A stretch of DNA of 64,000 nucleotides, from positions 329,401 through 393,400 of the forward strand of contig JAAHGF010000008.1 in NCBI GenBank assembly GCA_010672585.1, read 5' to 3'. Below the pieces are notes generated by a model, which saw only the letters and a program-made list of their open reading frames with translations, searched no databases and was not told the DNA's origin. Numbering within the stretch: position 1 is the first letter of the stretch; each line of letters starts with the position of its first letter. The position numbers were made by a program, and so were the translations under genes. Below are positions 35,105 to 44,786 of this stretch, piece by piece. This DNA comes from Okeania sp. SIO1I7 (GTDB lineage Bacteria > Cyanobacteriota > Cyanobacteriia > Cyanobacteriales > Microcoleaceae).

Positions 35105-35455
35105 TTGCTTCTTTCTTCTTTCTTCCCTCCTGACTCCTCCGTCGTTTATTTGTAAGTATTCAACTGGATATGATATTAAACAATTTAAACTGCTATTTGT
35201 GGCTTAATAGCATAGTTATATTCACCATTAAAAGAGTCTGTCTCAATTCTCATGGCATTAAATTCTTATATAGAATCCGATTATATAATATACATTTATA
35301 ATTATATAATTACTTCAATCTCCGCCACTCCCCCACTCCCCTAATCCCCTACTTTCCCACTCCCCCACTGCCCCAAGTATACGATAACTGTATAACAGGG
35401 TTTTATATTAATTAATATCTAAATCCTCAAATTTAACTTGATGAAATTATCTGCT
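35105..35455. other. Gene-free region with CCCCACTC microsatellite
   Basis: Holds TTCTTTC and CCCACTCCCC runs (35320-35375) and AT-rich filler. No gene, terminator or element end recognised apart from a gatatgatatt trace at 35166. Confidence 0.35.
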
Positions 35456-35459
35456 GAAT

Positions 35460-35660
35460 TTAGCCACGACTTGTTCCTCCTTTATAAGGAACAGGAGGGT
35501 CTTCATTAGAAGAACTCACAAACTGATGAAAAACTTCTTCACCTAATTCATCAGAATATTGTTCTAGCAGATTATTATTAATTTCTATAGTAGGCAATCC
35601 CATTGTTACTACTATAATTAATGTCCAGATAGATAGTATTAAATCATTTTTATTGTACAT
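35460..35660 (-). CDS. Small exported or membrane-anchored peptide
   Basis: A 66-residue peptide starting MYNKNDLILSIWTLIIVVTM. The hydrophobic stretch at residues 7-22 could be a signal or anchor. It is followed by an acidic middle and the C-terminal tail EDPPVPYKGGTSRG. AGGTGA lies 6-7 bases before the ATG at 35660, better than the upstream ATT-region start. The layout (hydrophobic head, acidic linker, Gly/Ser/Thr/Arg C-terminus) recalls cyanobacterial PatS/PatX-like signalling peptides, but the RGSGR/RGTGR motif is not present. Unrecognised family; stands alone in repeat-rich DNA. Confidence 0.5.
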   Translation of the reverse strand: MYNKNDLILSIWTLIIVVTMGLPTIEINNNLLEQYSDELGEEVFHQFVSSSNEDPPVPYKGGTSRG

Positions 35661-36256
35661 AACAATCACCTCTCAATCACAAAAAATTAAATTTTAAATT
35701 CAGGTGTAGTAGAAGCAAAAAATTATCAAGAGGTAAATTTATAATTCATGGCAAATAGATGTCTATAACAAAAATAATCTGAATAATTTTTCGTTCAATT
35801 ATGAATGTTGTTGTCTAAATTATTCTTCAGTTAATAAATATGATTTTACGCAATATTATTTTTTTTTTCTTTACGGAATGAGAAATATTCAAGCTGTATG
35901 TAATTCTTATATAGAAGTTATCGAATTGGTGAGATACAAAATTTTAAGGAGCAGGCAACAGTTCAAAAAAGGAATAAAAAGACAACTGTACCTAAGGCTT
36001 CTTTAGAAACGCTATATATAGCAATCTTATTTCAGTTGTAATATTTTGGTAGTAGTGGCGAATGGCCATTTGACCCTACCTGACTCCTGTAGGGAAGTCG
36101 TCGGATTGGCGATGTACAAAATTTTAAAGGTTTTTAGTTCAAATTAACTATTATAAAAATTGTCACAACCAATTTAGGATTGCTATAGCAATTATCAAAT
36201 TGGTGAAATACAAGATTCTAGAAAGTAGGAAGTAGAAAAAAATATTGTATCTAATT
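35661..36256. other. Gene-free region upstream of the small peptide
   Basis: AT-rich; includes the leader of the peptide gene at 35661-35700. It also has two dispersed cyanobacterial sequences, cgaatggccatttgaccc at 36058-36077 and a second with gtcgtcggattggcgatgtac at about 36098-36118, similar to 5060-5085. No frame supported. Confidence 0.35.
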
Positions 36257-36656
36257 AGGGTTTGCGCTTCACTAGTCTTATGGGTGAAGGTAGGAGACAG
36301 GAGACAACCCACCCCTAATATCATGTCCGGTAGCATCGGTCTTGTCTCGCAAAGGTAGGCAACAGGCAACAGGTAGGAATACTTAAGAGCAAGAAAAAAA
36401 ACTTAAATTTCCTGTAGATATTCACTCTTGGGTTTACACAAACGCGCTCCGGTGGAGGGGAGGGGAAGACAGGAGAAATGGTTACGAGCGAGGAGGTAGG
36501 AGTAACAATTGTCAATTTGGGATTTTTCTGCCCAACTATGCGCCTAAAATATTAACTTTTTGAGCATCAATAGCTGAAAAATTTGCACTTTTTCAAGGCG
36601 CCAAAAAGGCATTTACCTTTATCTGTAAATACTTTTAGATTTAATCAGCAAGCCCT
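36257..36656 (+). repeat. AGGGTTTGC-family element with partial nested element
   Basis: Ends agggtttgcgcttcactag and ttaatcagcaagccct. An ATATCATGTCCGG-type sequence begins at 36317 (atatcatgtccggtagcatc) and matches the inverted 12186-12328 and 62409-62566 copies. Its other end is lost near 36450. Confidence 0.7.
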
Positions 36657-36777
36657 AATTAATATGAGAAAAGTTATAGCAATTAGTAGATAGTGTCTCA
36701 GCAAATCTCTTTTTTTGGAGTTGTTAATATTATGGTGGGCTTTTTTTATAGTCTCTAGATAATTAGCAAAACTGAAA

Positions 36778-36813
36778 AAAATATTCCCACTGTATAAAAA
36801 GAGGGAATATTAC
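36778..36813 (-). terminator. Rho-independent terminator
   Basis: A perfect 9-bp stem, aatattccc (36780-36788) with gggaatatt (36803-36811), and a run of seven T on the minus strand immediately after. It lies about 165 bp beyond the stop of the oxygenase gene and is oriented to end that transcript. Confidence 0.75.
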
Positions 36814-36975
36814 ATGATGAATGAGTAGGCAAAAAATTTGTTTGTACAGCAAAGAATGAGTTGTTTAGGACATTAGGATATAGAGTGATGATCAATCAAA
36901 TACTGGGAAATGTTTTTCCTACTTTTCTCTTTTCCCTATTCCCTATTCCCTGCTATACTTGAGTCAAATAACTAT

Positions 36976-37890
36976 TTATGATACTAATCTTCTAATCCAA
37001 CCATTAACTGTAAACCGACTATGTTCAAATGCTTTTGATGGACAAACTACAGGCATTACCTCATGTCTGCAACGACTATTAAAAAAGATAATGGAGTTAT
37101 TAGCAGGCGTAATAATTTGAAAATTCTCATGAGTTATTGCTCCACCTGCTTTTAATTCAGTATCATAAATTCTTAGCTCACCTCCAGAAAAAGCTTTGGG
37201 TTCTTGATAAAAATAATACACATAAGTAACTTCTCTACTTGCTGTTTTTTCGCTACCTGCATCATTATGAATTTTGTAATAACATCCATCATTATGTGCT
37301 GTTAGTTGCGCTTCAATTTCTGATATCTCGAAACGACGAAAATTTAGTTTAGCTAATACTTCTGCCAAAGTTTCTAAAATTTTGCTCTGAATAAGTGCTG
37401 CTAATTCGGGAAAGTATTGTGAAAATAGTACATAAGACTGCCGATATTTATCAGCTTTAGTGGTAGTGGTTGATTCAATATATTGGTCGCGTTTTTGAAT
37501 AGCAATTTCTATAGCTTTTTGATTTTCTTCAGGAGATAAAAAGTTGGGAATTTCTACATGAGCAGCAGGTAAAAATATTGATTTTACTTGTGTTATTTTA
37601 GGTGAATTAAGAGCAAGATTTCTTGTTGAATTATCTGTATTTAGTCGGTTTATTTGTTGTTGAGCATCAGATATTAATGTGCTTGGCGATCGAGGGTTTG
37701 TTTGAGACAAAAGACCTGTCATTTCTAGAATTTTTAGGGCTACTGTTGCTCGTTCTTGTGCCGGAAGTTGTTGATTTTTGAGAATTTCTTCTAAAGTATC
37801 AATTGACTGAAGCAGTAATTTATTTACTCTTTCTTCTGGCACAATATTGTTGTTTGTATTATTATTCCTTGCTGATGATTCTGTGTACAT
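36976..37890 (-). CDS. 2-oxoglutarate/Fe(II)-dependent oxygenase (prolyl-4-hydroxylase-like)
   Basis: A 304-residue protein. Residues 1-100 are a polar, helical N-terminus (VNKLLLQSIDTLEEILKNQQ, then RATVALKILEMTG). Residues 105-304 form a double-stranded beta-helix oxygenase. The iron ligands are visible as YKIHNDAG (HxD) and CRHEVMPV (second His). An Arg for 2-oxoglutarate is in SRFTVNGW, and GGELRIYD is the family's conserved strand. Such enzymes hydroxylate prolines or other side chains; the substrate is unknown. The start ATG at 37890 gives a natural N-terminus. Monocistronic with its own terminator. Confidence 0.88.
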   Translation of the reverse strand: MYTESSARNNNTNNNIVPEERVNKLLLQSIDTLEEILKNQQLPAQERATVALKILEMTGLLSQTNPRSPSTLISDAQQQINRLNTDNSTRNLALNSPKITQVKSIFLPAAHVEIPNFLSPEENQKAIEIAIQKRDQYIESTTTTKADKYRQSYVLFSQYFPELAALIQSKILETLAEVLAKLNFRRFEISEIEAQLTAHNDGCYYKIHNDAGSEKTASREVTYVYYFYQEPKAFSGGELRIYDTELKAGGAITHENFQIITPANNSIIFFNSRCRHEVMPVVCPSKAFEHSRFTVNGWIRRLVS

Positions 37891-38150
37891 AATTCAACTC
37901 AATTATTTACTAAAGGTTTGATGACGTTTTCTGTTAAGAGTTTATCTCATTGATTTAGATAAAATCTCAATGAACATACCTAAACTTGTCTTAAATAAGC
38001 AATCAGCAATCAGCACTCAGCACTCAGCAGTAAATGTGTGCATTTGCGGAGCATTATTATTGACGTAATTTTATTGTTAGCTAACTTCTGTGATTTCTCC
38101 AGTCATTTGGCACTTGAGTAGGAGTATTAGTAGACCCCCGCACTCCCATA
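37891..38150. other. Leader region with CAGCACT microsatellite
   Basis: Contains the oxygenase gene's leader and a run of AGCACTC heptamers at 38003-38030. No frame supported. Confidence 0.3.
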
Positions 38151-38255
38151 ATGGAAGTATATCGCCTCAATACTGAGAAAGTTGTGCTTGGGGATGGAGA
38201 TGTTTTACAAGTGCCAGAATTTTTACCAGGGTGGAAATTATACCAAGCGCGATAA
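38151..38255 (+). pseudogene. Uma2 C-terminal remnant
   Basis: A 34-codon frame reading MEVYRLNTEKVVLGDGDVLQ then VPEFLPGWKLYQAR. This is the conserved Uma2 tail (E-V-Y-R...GDVLxVPEFLPGW). Nothing of the catalytic domain is found upstream, where the microsatellite begins. Confidence 0.6.
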
Positions 38256-38296
38256 ATGTTTGCTACATTTTCGCATTGCGGGGGAGTAGGGGAGAG

Positions 38297-38503
38297 TTCA
38301 TTAATTGATAATTGATAATTGATAATTACCTCGGGTTTTAACCGCTACGGAATTGAATATCAGGAAATATTATTTCTTCTCTTGGTCGATTGAATATGGC
38401 TCCGAGACCTCGCCATTTCTCGACCGCTTTTTTCCCCTTAAAAGGGGAGGCGTCAAGGCGCGAATTATTTAATTATTAATTATTAATTATTCGGTAAAAA
38501 TAA
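38297..38503. repeat. AATTATT-type miniature repeat
   Basis: cattaattgataattgataa at one end, aattattcggtaa at the other, with ccccttaaaaggggaggc inside. Reverse orientation relative to the copy in the DUF262 gene. Confidence 0.75.
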
Positions 38504-38586
38504 GAATAATTCACAATAACTAGCGTGCTAATTATCAAAAAAAATATTCAGTCTGTGTTAATTACTTAATAATTGAAGTGTCACTT

Positions 38587-38689
38587 ACAGCGGTTTTCAT
38601 TTGGGTAGACCACAATAGGGACATTCCATGGAACGTCCCTACAAGGTTTTGCTTGTGAAGATGTGGTTCATCAATTTGAAAAGCGCTGT
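38587..38689. repeat. Miniature element, ACAGCGGTTTTCA ends
   Basis: acagcggttttcatttggg and its imperfect complement tcaatttgaaaagcgctgt enclose a 103-bp sequence with an internal ggacattccatggaacgtcc palindrome. A 73-codon frame crossing it is not coding. Confidence 0.6.
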
Positions 38690-38851
38690 AAATATAGCAT
38701 TCTTTTTTCACGTTTGGTATTACCTGTGGTTGAGGTATGGTCACCGGAATTTTAATATAGCATTCGCCATCTAGCTCATGCACGGGAGCAAGATGCTCCC
38801 ACTACTAAACAAATGACATAATATTTATATTAGGAAATAATTTTAATAACT

Positions 38852-38917
38852 ATGCCTAATTTAACAACAAAAGACTTAGAACAATTAACAAATGAACACC
38901 CAAACCATTTTATTTAA
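38852..38917 (+). CDS. Very short ORF, possibly a gene-start fragment
   Basis: MPNLTTKDLEQLTNEHPNHF plus Ile and a stop. The layout (AGGAAAT 10-20 bases upstream, methionine, charged helix) looks like the beginning of a real gene whose remainder is gone. It meets the 3' end of the glycosyltransferase remnant head-on, overlapping by 4 bp. Confidence 0.25.
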   Translation: MPNLTTKDLEQLTNEHPNHFI

Positions 38918-39720
38918 ACTTTTAAATACTCTTTGATTTTATTAGTTATCAGTAATAATTGATATTCCCATCCCTGTTTTTTCTTAATACATCTTTTTTG
39001 CATTGGCAACCAGCATCGATGTTGCGGTCCTGGTAGTCTATTCAATTCATTTTTAATAGTTTCATAATTGCGATGTCTACCATGAATAATTTTTACAGCA
39101 TCTTTCATCGTAAAAAAGAAGGGAGTCCTGGCATTCCAAGCATGAGAAAGAACATATATTTTACAATTAGATTCTAATCAAGCTTCAATGAAAGAAGTTT
39201 GATCGTTTTCTTTCCCGACAGTTTTATTAATAATTTTTGATTCATAAATCTCTAACCATTTTTGAAAAAATAACTCGTTATTTAAGCTTTTTTTAAATAA
39301 AATAACTCCTGTATTATATGTTTCGCAAGCAGCTAATTTTTTGTTAGTTTTAGGTGATTTGGCTTTATGAGGATCTGTGGGGTCTGGAGCAACAGCAAGA
39401 TCGAAAAAATCTAGAGTTTCAAATATTTCTTGACAATCATCACAAAAATATGTATCTGTATCAACAAACAAAGTTTTTTCATAGGGATAAGCTTGATAAA
39501 TATGCCTGACTTTATACAACAAACCTTCCTTAAAATCTTTAATCTCTACAGGGTGAATAACGACTTCATCAAACAGCGAATTATTAATGTTTCGATCGGT
39601 TACTAAAGTAATATGAACGCTTTTATTGAGTTTTTTTAGACTTGTAGCAGAGACAATTGCTTCTTGAATATATTTATCTCCAGTTGCTACATAGAGATAG
39701 CCTATTTCGTGATTATTCAT
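38914..39720 (-). pseudogene. Glycosyltransferase gene with one in-frame TGA
   Basis: N-terminal 180 residues: MNNHEIGYLYVATGDKYIQE, VHITLVTDRN, then LFVDTDTYFCDD, where the DTD is the metal-binding DxD. ACETYNTGVILFKK follows, then ENDQTSFIEA and TGA (39178-39180). The same frame continues without further lesion: LESNCKIYVLSHAWNARTPF to the stop at 38914. This is a GT-A-fold transferase resembling family 8/nucleotide-diphospho-sugar transferases. Only one base separates it from an open gene, so the lesion is young or a sequencing error. The ATG at 39720 is preferred to a TTG upstream that lies in repeat DNA. Confidence 0.75.
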
Positions 39721-39931
39721 AGTTTTTAAGAAGAAAGAATTCAACAATTAATAATTAATTATTAATAATTAATTATTAATACAAATACAGCAGATTCCTC
39801 GCAGAAGAGGTACAGAGATTAACAATTGAATGTTTGTAGTGTGGGCATCTTCCCCGCGATGACTGTACCTCACCAAAGTGGAATGTTCTGTAATTACCTC
39901 TCCTTGAAAAGAAGAGTTCTGCCTTATTCAA

Positions 39932-40639
39932 TTAAAATTTGTAGTTGCGATCGCGTACCCATAAACTAACAGGTACAGCTTGGCTTTGAGAATTAACTTT
40001 TACTTCTACTACAAAAGGTATTTTATCTTCTAAATTAACAGTAGTTTGTGCTGCTCGAATATTCTGATTAATATCTTTGCGTTTATCTTCAGGCATATAA
40101 TAAGTTTCTAAGCCATATTTAACTGTCCAACCATTAAATTTACCTTGAATAGCTATTTGATTAGCTGGCAAATTTTGAGGCTGTTTTGCACTTACATCTA
40201 CAGGTTTCCATGCTTTGGGAATTCCTAAATTTTCTGTTGTTTTAGGTGCAGCTAAAATCACATAAATATTAGTTTGATTTTGCGAATAAAGTTTTCCTGA
40301 ACTTTCTAATTCAAATTTATTCCAACCAGGAAGTTTACTCAAATTATCTTTGCGGGATATATCATAACTTAAAACTTGATAATAGCCTCGCAAAAAATCA
40401 TAGGGGTCTACAGGTACAGTTTGCAAAACTACAGTTGTACCTGTAATCATAGTATAAATAGCTTGAGCAGGAACTGACAAAATCAATGCTAACTGTACAG
40501 TCAATGGCAAAATAAATCGCCAAATTGGCATCTGATTTTTTGAAGGTTTTGTTTGATTAATAGGTGGGTTTAATTCTTCAGAATAATCAGATTCTTTAGT
40601 TGATAAATTGCTTTGATTAAAAGGATTTAAAAATTTCAT
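39932..40639 (-). CDS. GDYXXLXY-domain membrane-anchored protein
   Basis: A 235-residue protein with a cytoplasmic N-terminus of about 40 residues, one TM helix at about 43-65 (FILPLTVQLALILSVPAQAI) and an extracytoplasmic domain. The family signature appears as DFLRGYYQVLSYDIS near residue 85, with the usual D replaced by Y in the first position pair. The role of the family is unknown. Its genes usually lie beside DUF2157 genes, as here, where a DUF2157 gene is upstream on the same strand. The two are 620 bp apart because of repeat DNA. Confidence 0.8.
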   Translation of the reverse strand: MKFLNPFNQSNLSTKESDYSEELNPPINQTKPSKNQMPIWRFILPLTVQLALILSVPAQAIYTMITGTTVVLQTVPVDPYDFLRGYYQVLSYDISRKDNLSKLPGWNKFELESSGKLYSQNQTNIYVILAAPKTTENLGIPKAWKPVDVSAKQPQNLPANQIAIQGKFNGWTVKYGLETYYMPEDKRKDINQNIRAAQTTVNLEDKIPFVVEVKVNSQSQAVPVSLWVRDRNYKF

Positions 40640-41261
40640 GTTAATTAGACTTCTTGCAGAAGTCAGGGAATAGGGAATAGGGAATAGAGAATAGGGAGTT
40701 AACGAAGTCAGAAGTCAGAAGGTAACCCACCCCTAACCCCTCCCCCTCCCAGGAGAGCTATCCCTGATAAGGAACTCCTGAAAACCTTGTGGGAAGTAGG
40801 GGAGTAGGGGAGTAGGGAGCAGGGGAGAAAGGATAAAGAATCATAGTAGATCAGAAAAACTACTTAAGTTATCAAAAAAAACGTACATTTAAATACACTT
40901 TTTCTCTGACAAAAACCTGTTAAAAACTTCTACATAACTTGTCTACTTTGTCAAGTTTTATGTTAAGAAAAATGTTTATAAAGCATAGCCCAGGAGGGGA
41001 GGGGAAGTAGGGGATTTGAGCAACTCTCCAAAAATATTTCGCCTTCAAGAGTTGCGCGACCCAATTATTTTGATAAAATTGTTTATTTCATATCTTGAAT
41101 TGATTTAATTAAAACTTTTGCCAGAGGTCTATTATCTCTTGAAGAAAGTTTTAGGTAGTAGATTTTAGGTCCATTGTTTAATTGAGAATAAGGTTATATA
41201 TCCTAGATCCTAGCTGAAAAAATCTTACAGTGCCACCTAAGAACCTCTAAAAATTATATTC
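40640..41261. other. Repeat-filled gap between the GDYXXLXY and DUF2157 genes
   Basis: Contains GGGAATA and GTCAGAA microsatellite (40665-40720), a CCACCCCTAACCCCTCCCCC tract, GGGAGTA runs, and at 41015-41085 a diverged copy of the fabG-upstream repeat. No gene or terminator seen. Confidence 0.4.
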
Positions 41262-42659
41262 TTAATTCTTGGATAATAAATGGCGTTCAAACCATAAACC
41301 AGCACCTATAACTCCTACACCACATAAAATAAATACAAAAGATTTAAGTAATAATCCGGTATTATACTCAAAAGTGCGACAGAGAATTTGTAAAGTTAAT
41401 AATACCAAACCACCCCAGAAACCTCCTCTAATTCCTCGCATCAATCCAATTCTAATTAAACCTGCTGCTAAGAGAAACATTTCTATATTTATTATAAAAG
41501 TTACTATTTCTGGAATTTCATTGATACTCAGATGCCAGAAACATAATATTGTAGTTACAAAAATGAAGCCCAAAATCACACCACTGACTGAATCTAATTG
41601 CCAACGATGAGAATTTGTTCTATCAGTTCGTGCTAAATTCAACCATTCCCAAACAGAAAAACCTATAAATATTAGAACTTCAATTAAAGTCAACCAACTA
41701 AACTGTAATGATGTATTTCCATTCCTTAAATCTTGTGTTAAAACATAACTCCAAATTCCCCGAAAAGATAAATATAAAAATCCAATACTCAAGTACCAAA
41801 TAGCTAAACTTCTGGCTAATGGTTGAAAAAATCGACTATCTATTTTAGGCAAAATAGTATCATCATACCCCCATAATAAAGCTGGAGGTAAAGTCAAGGC
41901 GATCGCTCCCCACAAACCATTATTTGATAAGTAAAAAAATTGCCACAAACTAATTTCTAGAGCTAGTAATAATATCGATGTAGTGAGAAAAAAAATAATC
42001 TTGGAACTGCACCAATAAGCTAATGGAATCAACAACAATACTGCCACCAAAGCCATATACTTAATAATCGCCTGTAACCAGGAAAATTCCACAGAATAAA
42101 ATACAGTTGATAAACCCATGAAATAGCCTAATCCTATTAACAGAATAGCCATAATTCCCAGACTTTCTAGTTGTAAACTATAAGCCATTACCAAAACTCC
42201 CAATCCCCAAACAATGTATAATCCGTAGGGAGAACCACCGATATGAAACATTTGAGCCATTAATGCTATATTTGCCCCTAAAATTAACGCTCCAAATATT
42301 AAAAGTCCGTGACCTAATCTTTGTTTTTTATTAGTAGTATTCGGTAGATTATTTGGCTGTTGCCAGAGATAAAAACCGCAAGTATTAACTAAGATAAATA
42401 AAGTTAATAATAGAAGTGTTTTCACTTCTCGCGACCACTGTTGCCAGTTAGCAGAAACAAAAGTGATAATACCTAATCCTAAAAGAATACCACCAAGAGA
42501 AATTAAAATAGTAATAAAACGAGCGCTGGCAGTTTCCTCCAAAGCATCAAACTGGTATCTTTCAGATAGTTGTTGATAAAAGCGATCGCTAATTAATTCC
42601 TCTGTTTGCCATAGTTTTGCCTCTTTACGAAGCTGGCGACGAAACTTTTCTGTAATCAT
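41262..42659 (-). CDS. DUF2157 domain multi-pass membrane protein
   Basis: A 465-residue integral membrane protein. The first 45 residues are soluble (FRRQLRKEAKLWQTEELISD), followed by about 12-14 hydrophobic helices. The DUF2157 signature is in the first third (ILISLGGILLGLGIITFVSA then NWQQWSREVK). The family has no established function. It pairs with the GDYXXLXY protein at 39932, and together they probably form an envelope complex. Complete, no lesions. Confidence 0.85.
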   Translation of the reverse strand: MITEKFRRQLRKEAKLWQTEELISDRFYQQLSERYQFDALEETASARFITILISLGGILLGLGIITFVSANWQQWSREVKTLLLLTLFILVNTCGFYLWQQPNNLPNTTNKKQRLGHGLLIFGALILGANIALMAQMFHIGGSPYGLYIVWGLGVLVMAYSLQLESLGIMAILLIGLGYFMGLSTVFYSVEFSWLQAIIKYMALVAVLLLIPLAYWCSSKIIFFLTTSILLLALEISLWQFFYLSNNGLWGAIALTLPPALLWGYDDTILPKIDSRFFQPLARSLAIWYLSIGFLYLSFRGIWSYVLTQDLRNGNTSLQFSWLTLIEVLIFIGFSVWEWLNLARTDRTNSHRWQLDSVSGVILGFIFVTTILCFWHLSINEIPEIVTFIINIEMFLLAAGLIRIGLMRGIRGGFWGGLVLLTLQILCRTFEYNTGLLLKSFVFILCGVGVIGAGLWFERHLLSKN

Positions 42660-42701
42660 TTTATTGTTAAATTAAGTAATATAAATGTGTCCAATAGGCT
42701 T

Positions 42702-42790
42702 CATTAATTAATAATGGATAATTGATAATTACCTCTGGTTAAAACCGTTCTTGATTGAATATAAGGAGATATTATTTCTTCTCATTGTAT
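42702..42790. repeat. Truncated AATTATT-type repeat
   Basis: Only one end is present (cattaattaataatggataa, ttacctctgg, ggagatattatttcttctca). The CCCCTTTTAAGGGG core and the CGGTAA end are missing. Confidence 0.6.
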
Positions 42791-42896
42791 AATTATGGCT
42801 TTTCCTGAATCATAATAGGTTGAGAAACAATAGTTCCCTTTGACGATAACCATCATTTTTAGCTACAAGCGATTCGCGAACATTAAATACACTAAA

Positions 42897-43517
42897 TTAA
42901 TCTGGTCTAAGTCTTCCATCTGGCATAATAGTATTGTTAAAAATAATCCCTTCATTCTCAGTATAATTAATCCACTCTGCCCCCTTTAAATTTGTATTTG
43001 TTAAGTTAGCACCTTCAAAATCAGTGTTTTCCAAATCGGTATCTGTCAAATTAGCATCAATTAGTATTGCATTAATCAGGGAAGCAGTGTACAGACAAGC
43101 TTCATTAAGGTTTGCACCACTGAGATTTGCTCTCTCAAGGTCTGCATTATTAAAACCAGCACCTTCTAAATTAGCATTACTAAGATTGACATTTATCAGT
43201 GTGGCACTACTAAAGCTTGTTTGTACTGCATTGGCATTACTGAGATTAGCTTCACTCAGATCGCAATCACTAAAACTTGCCTTATAGAGATTTGCCCCCT
43301 TCAAGCAAGCTCCTATCAAGTTCGAGTGGCAAAAGATGACATAATCAAGGTTCGTATCTGTAAGGTTAGCACTCGTAAAATTAGAATAACGGAGATCGAG
43401 ACGCTTTACAGAAGAACCACTGAGGTTGACACCACTGAGATCGACACCACTAAGATCGACTTTCTGAAAATCTTTTTCTCCTTCGGCCAACTTTCTGAGA
43501 AATTCTTGTACATTCAT
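42897..43517 (-). CDS. Pentapeptide-repeat protein
   Basis: A 206-residue protein made almost entirely of A(D/N)LxX pentapeptides from about residue 20 to 190 (VDLSGVDLSGVNLSGSSVKR, ANLSNANAVQTSF, ADLERANLSGANL). This repeat forms a right-handed quadrilateral beta-helix. The short N-terminal cap is MNVQEFLRKLAEGEKDFQKV. No signal peptide or TM, so probably cytosolic. Function is not predictable from the repeat. TAGGAGACA lies close upstream of the ATG, a good ribosome binding site. Confidence 0.9.
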   Translation of the reverse strand: MNVQEFLRKLAEGEKDFQKVDLSGVDLSGVNLSGSSVKRLDLRYSNFTSANLTDTNLDYVIFCHSNLIGACLKGANLYKASFSDCDLSEANLSNANAVQTSFSSATLINVNLSNANLEGAGFNNADLERANLSGANLNEACLYTASLINAILIDANLTDTDLENTDFEGANLTNTNLKGAEWINYTENEGIIFNNTIMPDGRLRPD

Positions 43518-43623
43518 AAATTGTCTCCTAATATAGCTCTATATCATCAACTATAGCCAAAATGCATTACCCGATCGCCAAATCAAACTGTTAATGTAGT
43601 TGCCAGACAGAAGTATATTCAGT

Positions 43624-43770
43624 GGAAAACGCGACTACACTATCCTTAGACTACTTTGGGATAATGCTTTGAGACGAGGGGAAATAGCAAGATTAAATAT
43701 TAGTGACGTTAACTTAAGCGATCGCTTCATCTGGATACAGGAAAAAGCAAAACAAACAAATAGCGCGTAA
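43624..43770 (+). pseudogene. Tyrosine recombinase (XerC/integrase) fragment
   Basis: An open stretch reading GKRDYTILRLLWDNALRRGE then IARLNISDVNLSDRFIWI and QEKAKQTNSA, stop. It matches the core of a phage-type integrase around the first catalytic Arg (ALRRGEIARL). The remaining catalytic residues (HxxR, Tyr) are absent. No attachment site is recognised next to it. Confidence 0.65.
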
Positions 43771-43808
43771 TATAATTCAAAACAGAAAAATTTTAATAGT
43801 AGTTGACT

Positions 43809-44156
43809 ATGAAGCTGAAAAGATTAGGCCATGTAGCTATCTGCGTGCAAGACGTTGACAAAGCAGTAGAGTTCTATCAAAATCTGGGAATGGAAATAGC
43901 TTGGAAAGATGCTGACTGGGCATACCTAAAAGCTGGTGATGATGGACTAGCACTTTTGAGTCCTGGATATGACCAAGCAGGGCCACATTTTGGCTTCGTG
44001 TTTAGCGATCGCTCAGAAATGGAAACCGCCTACGAACAGCTCAAAGTCCAAAATATTCAAGTCTCCCCTGTCCATGAACATCGAGATGGCACAGCTTCCT
44101 TTTACGGTAGAGACTTAGATGGTAACTGGTTTGAATACCTTTACGAACCGGAATAG
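43809..44156 (+). CDS. VOC superfamily protein (glyoxalase-like)
   Basis: A 115-residue vicinal-oxygen-chelate fold protein: KRLGHVAICVQDVDKAVEFY, then QNLGMEIAW, HFGFVFSD, and the C-terminal FYGRDLDGNWFEYLYEPE. The metal ligands His (GHVAI), His (GPHFGF) and Glu (WFEY) are in the positions used by VOC metalloenzymes. The reaction is unknown. The ATG at 43809 fits the family better than the TTG six bases upstream. Confidence 0.85.
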   Translation: MKLKRLGHVAICVQDVDKAVEFYQNLGMEIAWKDADWAYLKAGDDGLALLSPGYDQAGPHFGFVFSDRSEMETAYEQLKVQNIQVSPVHEHRDGTASFYGRDLDGNWFEYLYEPE

Positions 44157-44164
44157 TTAGAGAG

Positions 44165-44715
44165 AGTAGGGGAGTGAGGGAGTAGGGGAGTGGGGGAGTA
44201 GGGGAGTAGAGGAGTAGTAAAAATAAGAATAATTAACATTAATTTGCTAATAACTATCAAAAATTTGCTAAAAATTAGCAAAAACGTGATTCGGCCTGTG
44301 TTAATTACTTAATAGCTGAAGTGTTACTAAGTATCATTACTATTAGACTCTTCCTTCTTCCCTCTTCCTTCTTCAGCTTAAAACTCAGACAATGCCAGAC
44401 ATTCCTAACTTTGGCCTTCTCCCAGGTAACTAAAGTCTCCCTTCTTCCCTCTTCCTTCTTCCCTCTTCCTTCTTCAGCTTAAAACTCAGACAATGGCAGA
44501 TTTTCCTAACTTTGGCCTTCTCCCAGATAACTAAAGTCTCCCTTCTTCCCTCTTCCTTCTTCCCTCTTCCTTCTTCAGCTTAAAACTCAGACAATCGCAG
44601 ATTTTCCTAACTTTGGCCTTCTCCCAGATAACTAAAATCTCCTTCCTTCTTCCTTCTTCCTTCTTCCCTCTTCCCTCTTCCTTCTTCCTTCTGAAAAAAA
44701 ATTTTAATTTATGCA
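44165..44715. repeat. GGGGAGTA and TTCCTTC tracts with three 101-bp tandem units
   Basis: GGAGTAGGGGAGT-type repeats (44165-44215) are followed by three units of 101 bp beginning agcttaaaactcagacaatg at 44375, 44476 and 44577. Each ends in TTCCTTCTTCCCTC. The unit is related to 12743-12800 and 54903-54965. No gene here; the frame on the minus strand is microsatellite. Confidence 0.8.
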
Positions 44716-44786
44716 GACATCCCACTTAAATATATGTATTAACTATCAGGAGTATTCTAAAGTCTAAAATATCTATATATTAAAAT

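Noticed and set aside
38562-38783. 73-codon minus-strand frame
   Set aside because: It crosses an inverted-repeat element (38587-38689) and an internal palindrome; no family resemblance.
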